64,000 nt of DNA from Chthonomonas sp. UBA1950 (lineage in GTDB: Bacteria > Armatimonadota > Fimbriimonadia > Fimbriimonadales > Fimbriimonadaceae): contig DDEQ01000039.1 in assembly GCA_002336105.1 (NCBI GenBank), positions 46,698-110,697 on the forward strand, written 5' to 3'. The translations under genes and the position numbers were made by a program. Of this stretch, positions 60,018 through 64,000 are shown one piece after another (position 1 is the first letter of the stretch; every line of letters begins with the position of its first letter). The notes below the pieces were generated by a model. It made no database searches and had not been told where the DNA came from. It was given only the letters and a program-made list of their open reading frames with translations.

Positions 60018-61574
60018 CTAGCGATTTGCAACTTCGACGGTCAAAATACTTTCTGCCGGAAGTTTGGCTAACACAGAATTGCCAGTCGCGGAAACCTGCG
60101 TTTTTCTCGACGTTTTTAAGTTTCCTGAGTCGATCAAGTAACCCGTGGCGCTTTTCGCTTGAAATCCTGGAATCCTGATTTGGTAGGTTTGAGGCGCATT
60201 GGTTTTGTTAATGACCACGAGAGTCAGTTTGCCGGGTTTTTTCGAATCGAGCGAGGCATAAACCGAGTTATCAGAGGCTTTCTCTCCGCTGACCCCCAAT
60301 CCGACGTCGCCGAATCGGCTTCCTTTTGCGTCGTAGTTCATGAATGCGCGGAAACCAGCGATGATCGCGAAGTTTTCGGCGCTCGGTACCCAGTGGGAAG
60401 CCATGAATATTCCGTAACGACCGAATATGCCAAGCACATCTGCTTCTGCAAGCGCGCCACTAATGACCTTGCCTCCGCCGAAATCGTATTCGGTAAACGC
60501 GAGTTTGGTTCCAGGGTAGTTGGCTTGAATCCTTTTATAAGTGTCAGGGATGATCGCAATCGGTTTATGTCCGTTTGAGTCGGTGATCCAGCTTTTCTCG
60601 ACGTAAGTCGGATCCCAAAGCGAGCGCGGAGCTTGAATTCGGGCTGCGGGTGTCCCAGGCTTATCTTCGCCAAAGCAGATGCGAACTCCACCTCCTTGAG
60701 CCTCTGGATACCAATGTAAGTCAAGAACGTCAAGAATTCTCTTTTTAGCTTTTATTTCCGCCTGCTTCATTCCTGCAAGATAGAAGTCAAGGAAGTCGCG
60801 TCCGTTTTGGTCCGTAGCGTTCTGAAAAGTGCGGTACCCGTTATATCCATAGCTACACGGCCCGAAGATCAGGCTCTTTGGGGCGACGTCTTTGATTGCT
60901 GAGGCATATTCAATCGAACGCGAGAGGATGCCTGCGTAGGTAGGAGCAGTGGGCCAAATTCGGGCGTGTGTGCTTCCCCAAAGGTCGGGTTCGTTATCCA
61001 GTGCATACCAAACGGGTGATATTGACTTCTTTTTTGTCTCGAGAAAGTGAACTAGCTCGTCCTCGTAAACAACCTTATCTTGAGTGTTTGGCGGATAAAC
61101 AAAGGCAGCGCCTTTCCTTGCTGCGGTCTTTACAAAGCGTTTTTCCAAGTAGTTCGGCGTCTTATTGACGTCGCCAGCGGGCGCTTTATCGGCAGCGACG
61201 TACCCTGCCATCGGAATCGTTAGCAAAACTGCGGCTTTATGGGCTTGAGATTCTTCCAGGAAGGTTCGGATATTCCAGCCAGGTTCGCTTGTTTCCCCCA
61301 AGTAGTTATCGTTCTGGTGGAAGTAGTCGTTTCCAGCGTTACTGGCATTGTTCTCCCAGTTGTAAGCGGTCATTCGGTTTCCGCCTTGTCGAACGGCAGG
61401 GAAGCTTAGTCCTATCGCTTTCCAGTCGGGGAAGTTCGCCCCATAGACATAAGGTGAAATCGACTTCTGAACATCGAGTTTCACTGTGATTGTGTAATTG
61501 ACTTGAGCTTGGCAACTAAGAGCGGAAATGCTTGCCATCGCCAATGCGGCAAGGGAATGAATGCGTGCTGTCAT
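60018..61574 (-). CDS. Secreted GH44-like glycoside hydrolase
   Basis: 518 aa. Signal peptide (LAALAMASISALSCQAQ), then a GH44-like TIM barrel: ISPYVYGANFPDWKAIGLSF, RQGGNRMTAYNWENNASNAG, the acid/base Glu in WYALDNEPDLWGSTH, DLHWYPEAQGGG, and the nucleophile Glu in KLAFTEYDFGGG. A short C-terminal beta-sandwich ends ILTVEVANR. Family members cleave beta-1,4-glucans or mannans and xyloglucan. It fits with the GH38, GH35 and GH95 genes around it. Confidence 0.9.
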   Translation of the reverse strand: MTARIHSLAALAMASISALSCQAQVNYTITVKLDVQKSISPYVYGANFPDWKAIGLSFPAVRQGGNRMTAYNWENNASNAGNDYFHQNDNYLGETSEPGWNIRTFLEESQAHKAAVLLTIPMAGYVAADKAPAGDVNKTPNYLEKRFVKTAARKGAAFVYPPNTQDKVVYEDELVHFLETKKKSISPVWYALDNEPDLWGSTHARIWPTAPTYAGILSRSIEYASAIKDVAPKSLIFGPCSYGYNGYRTFQNATDQNGRDFLDFYLAGMKQAEIKAKKRILDVLDLHWYPEAQGGGVRICFGEDKPGTPAARIQAPRSLWDPTYVEKSWITDSNGHKPIAIIPDTYKRIQANYPGTKLAFTEYDFGGGKVISGALAEADVLGIFGRYGIFMASHWVPSAENFAIIAGFRAFMNYDAKGSRFGDVGLGVSGEKASDNSVYASLDSKKPGKLTLVVINKTNAPQTYQIRIPGFQAKSATGYLIDSGNLKTSRKTQVSATGNSVLAKLPAESILTVEVANR

Positions 61575-61688
61575 AGAACTACCTTTATGTTAGACGCTAC
61601 TCGATGGGCTGTCAACAAGCCTTTTCATGTTTAGAGTTGGAACAACAGCAGTTTTCCCTTACAATCCTCAAACTAGCGTTTTTCAACG

Positions 61689-62717
61689 ATGAAGAGCAAA
61701 CTAATGACGATTGCCGCCTTTTCCCACCCTTGGCTATCGGTTCCCAAATATTCTGTGACAGTGGACGAATATGTCTCGTTCAGGCGCAATGGATTCTTGA
61801 TTGTGAGAGGATTACTCCTCGCAGAGCACGTCGACGAACTCTTGAGGCATACCGAGGCTCTCATTTCAGGTGAGTTCGATGTATCGCCGTTCGTTCACAT
61901 ACCTACTGACCGACCGTTTGATCGGCGAGACGCCATTCATCGGATTCACATGGGGCATGAGAAAATTGAACTATGGGAGCGGTATCTACTATATCCGAGA
62001 GTTCTCGATGTGGTTGCCGCATTACATGGTCCAGATATTTCGGCGATGCAGACCATGTTGTTTACGAAAGCGCCTGGTTCAAATGGTCAAGGATTTCACC
62101 AAGACAGCTACTATATTCCAACGTTTCCAGATTCGCTCATTGGCGCATGGATCGCGATAGACCGAGCAGACGAGGAAAACGGCTGTCTGTGGATGTCTAC
62201 AGGTTCGCAGGCCGAACCGATCTACCCGCCATCGCACGGATATGGATATGGCAATATCTCGTTGAAAGACATCCACCATGTTGAAAATGTAGGTGGTCAT
62301 AGTAACTCTGATGAAGATCCTGCGAACACACTGAAACCAATCGCGGAAAACTATGGGCAGGTTGAGATCCCTGCTATTCTAAACCCTGGCGACGTTGTCT
62401 TCTTCGGCGGCCGTGTGTTTCATCGTTCGCTTAAGAATCGGTCCGAAGACCGATATCGAAGAAGTTTCGTGAATCACTATTGCAACGCCCGTAGCTTTAC
62501 CCCTTGGGGTGGCGGAAATAAGAACCATATTCTCGCTCGAGGCAATACGCACCTAGCTTTCGCCTTGCCTAAGTTCGGAACTCCATGTGCGGCGCTCGAT
62601 CCCAGCCGCGCTTCTGTTTCTGACGCCGGTTCAATAAACGTTCCGACGATGATGATGGCCACGATGGACGGGATGATGGGTTCTCAGACGCCGAGCATTG
62701 ACCCTCACGACGACTAG
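61689..62717 (+). CDS. Phytanoyl-CoA dioxygenase (PhyH) family oxygenase
   Basis: 342 aa. The Fe(II)/2-oxoglutarate jelly roll: YVSFRRNGFLIVRGLLLAEH at the start, FHQDSYYIPTFPDSLIGAWI with the metal His-x-Asp, ENGCLWMSTGSQ, and FFGGRVFHRSLKNRSEDRYR with the distal His and the 2-oxoglutarate Arg. PhyH proteins hydroxylate lipids, ectoine precursors or secondary metabolites. The substrate here is unknown; the gene is divergent from the GH44-like gene and close to a caspase-like gene. Confidence 0.92.
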   Translation: MKSKLMTIAAFSHPWLSVPKYSVTVDEYVSFRRNGFLIVRGLLLAEHVDELLRHTEALISGEFDVSPFVHIPTDRPFDRRDAIHRIHMGHEKIELWERYLLYPRVLDVVAALHGPDISAMQTMLFTKAPGSNGQGFHQDSYYIPTFPDSLIGAWIAIDRADEENGCLWMSTGSQAEPIYPPSHGYGYGNISLKDIHHVENVGGHSNSDEDPANTLKPIAENYGQVEIPAILNPGDVVFFGGRVFHRSLKNRSEDRYRRSFVNHYCNARSFTPWGGGNKNHILARGNTHLAFALPKFGTPCAALDPSRASVSDAGSINVPTMMMATMDGMMGSQTPSIDPHDD

Positions 62718-62731
62718 CAAGATTCATACTA

Positions 62732-64000
62732 ATGAAAACAGCTATGCGTCTTCATTTGCTTAGATATTGCCTTATATCACTCTTGGCGATTGCTTCATTT
62801 GCTTTTGGATCCGAGGGGGTTCCAGAGAAGCCGTTCGTGCCTAAGAATCGATGGGCCTTAGTGGTCGGGGTCTCGCAATATCTTGACGAAATTGGAAAGC
62901 TCAAATACACTTCGTCCGAAGCCAAACAGTTTGCAGAGTGCCTAGAGACGAATCTAGGTTTCGAAAAGGAAAACATCAAACTTCTGCGAGATGGTCAGTC
63001 TGAAGACGCCAAGCCGACCTCTGCAAATGTGCTTGCCTCGCTAGATGCCCTACTCAAGGACCAACGACTCGACAAAGCCAATCTCTTTGTTTTCTACTTT
63101 TCCGGTCACGGAGTCGGGACGAAATCCGGCGACTACCTACTTCCCGCAGATACGACCAAAGACCGTATCGAACAGATGGGCATTCCTGTCCGCGAAGTCA
63201 TCACTCGGATTGTTCAAGCTGGTTTGAAGAATGTTCTGTTCATTGCGGACGCCTGTCGCGCCGGCACCGAAAATGGATTTGGACAGGAGCTGACTGCGCT
63301 TTGTCACGATGCGAACATCGCTGTGATTTTGGGGTGTTCTCCCGGAAAACGATCTTATGAATATCGCGAGTTGAAGCAAGGAGCATTCACACACTTCCTC
63401 CTTGAGTCAATCAAAGACTCGAAACTCCGGGACGCGAGTGGTAGCGTGTGGGCATCGAAAATTGGTAGTGCTGTTCAGAAGTCCGTCCATGATTACACGG
63501 AACCGGATTACGGCAAATACGCACAAGTTCCTTCTGTTTGGGCCGAGCAAACCACGCTTGATGTATTGCTGGCAACTTATCCTCAACCACCGGTTTCAGA
63601 CGAAGCAATCAACGTTTTCCAGAAGAAAGCTCAATCACTTAGCAAGCGTGAGTACGCGGTCGCGCTTTCGAACTACGCTGAAGAACTATTCATGGCTGAC
63701 CGGTACGACAAGGCAATTGAATTGCTTACCGTCGCCGATCACCTCGAAGAGTCGACGCCAAAGAACGAATATTTGTTGGCCTCTTCGCTTTTGTTTTCGG
63801 GGCGAGTAGGAGAAGCGGAACGCATCTACAAACGATTCGAGTCGCAACCCCCTTCGTATTATCGAGACCTAGCCGTGTGCGGTAGCTCATCAAAGCAACT
63901 GAAACCAGGAGTTCGTGTCGAAGCTGCGATGAGGATGCTGAAGACTAGCCCGAGTTGGTCTGAGAAAATGTATGGATGGGCGTCTGTTAATACTTGGGGG
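62732..64000 (+). CDS. Secreted caspase-family protease with C-terminal TPR-like region (truncated at window end)
   Basis: 423 codons are open from the ATG at 62732 to the window edge. A signal peptide (ISLLAIASFAFGS) precedes a peptidase C14 caspase-like domain: WALVVGVSQYLDEIGKLKYT, the catalytic His in VFYFSGHGVG and the catalytic Cys in FIADACRAG. A second half from about residue 285 has TPR-like helices (LFMADRYDKAIELLTVADHL, EAERIYKRFESQPP). Bacterial caspase-like proteins often pair with sensor or repeat domains in signalling or cell-death roles; the export signal is unusual for intracellular suicide and suggests an envelope role (inference). Confidence 0.9.
   Translation, partial: MKTAMRLHLLRYCLISLLAIASFAFGSEGVPEKPFVPKNRWALVVGVSQYLDEIGKLKYTSSEAKQFAECLETNLGFEKENIKLLRDGQSEDAKPTSANVLASLDALLKDQRLDKANLFVFYFSGHGVGTKSGDYLLPADTTKDRIEQMGIPVREVITRIVQAGLKNVLFIADACRAGTENGFGQELTALCHDANIAVILGCSPGKRSYEYRELKQGAFTHFLLESIKDSKLRDASGSVWASKIGSAVQKSVHDYTEPDYGKYAQVPSVWAEQTTLDVLLATYPQPPVSDEAINVFQKKAQSLSKREYAVALSNYAEELFMADRYDKAIELLTVADHLEESTPKNEYLLASSLLFSGRVGEAERIYKRFESQPPSYYRDLAVCGSSSKQLKPGVRVEAAMRMLKTSPSWSEKMYGWASVNTWG

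Overview
The window looks like chromosome from a free-living member of the Armatimonadota, most likely the Fimbriimonadia. This is an inference from gene style, not from a marker gene. It rests on a prepilin whose N-terminus reads FTLIELLVVIAI followed by FPVFAQAKE, a PEP-CTERM beta-rich surface protein, many secreted glycoside hydrolases, roughly 50% GC, frequent CGA arginine codons, and several genes with a TANNNT box only 6-7 nt before the start codon (probable leaderless transcripts). I saw no rRNA or tRNA gene and no CRISPR array.

Layout. 1-3 kb: a Tat-exported metallophosphoesterase (cut by the window edge), an XRE-cupin regulator with an AEC transporter, and two tandem DUF1801 proteins, the second without a usable start codon. 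3-9.7 kb is an accessory island. It holds two full-length paralogues of an unrecognised family (3083-3742 minus and 7696-8346 plus) flanking a SIR2-protein kinase fusion (4075-6435), then a four-copy 198-bp tandem array, scattered REP-like elements built from short two-base-loop palindromes, and a REP-associated tyrosine transposase (RAYT) bracketed by such elements.

9.7-34 kb is mostly housekeeping and metabolism: guaA; an esterase-VOC-tsaE-DUF3052 run; a ring-cleaving dioxygenase; a response regulator; a QueD-like enzyme; a cytochrome-c/PQQ sugar dehydrogenase; a secretin-N-like protein; an ICMT-like methyltransferase; a FadN-type beta-oxidation enzyme; DUF4139 and DinB proteins; a PEP-CTERM protein; a coupled NUDIX-GNAT-SMP30-cysteine desulfurase operon; and a BMP-type lipoprotein.

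34-50.5 kb: rplS-lepB, then a GH38 alpha-mannosidase preceded by a prepilin gene and divergent from a GntR/LacI regulator, motAB, a quinone reductase and Rrf2 regulator sharing one inverted-repeat operator, a 500-nt non-coding stretch ending in a strong plus-strand terminator (possible structured RNA), a UDP-glucuronate epimerase, and pdhAB. 50.6-64 kb is a glycan-use region: two GH35 beta-galactosidases, GH95 fucosidase, GH44-like hydrolase, a MacB-type permease, a multi-haem-like CxxCH protein coupled to an orphan NuoE, a phytanoyl-CoA dioxygenase, and a caspase-like protein running off the end.

The most interesting part is the 3-9.7 kb island: a single-gene SIR2-kinase fusion with the shape of an anti-phage suicide effector, next to a REP/RAYT system whose palindromes vary only by paired changes.
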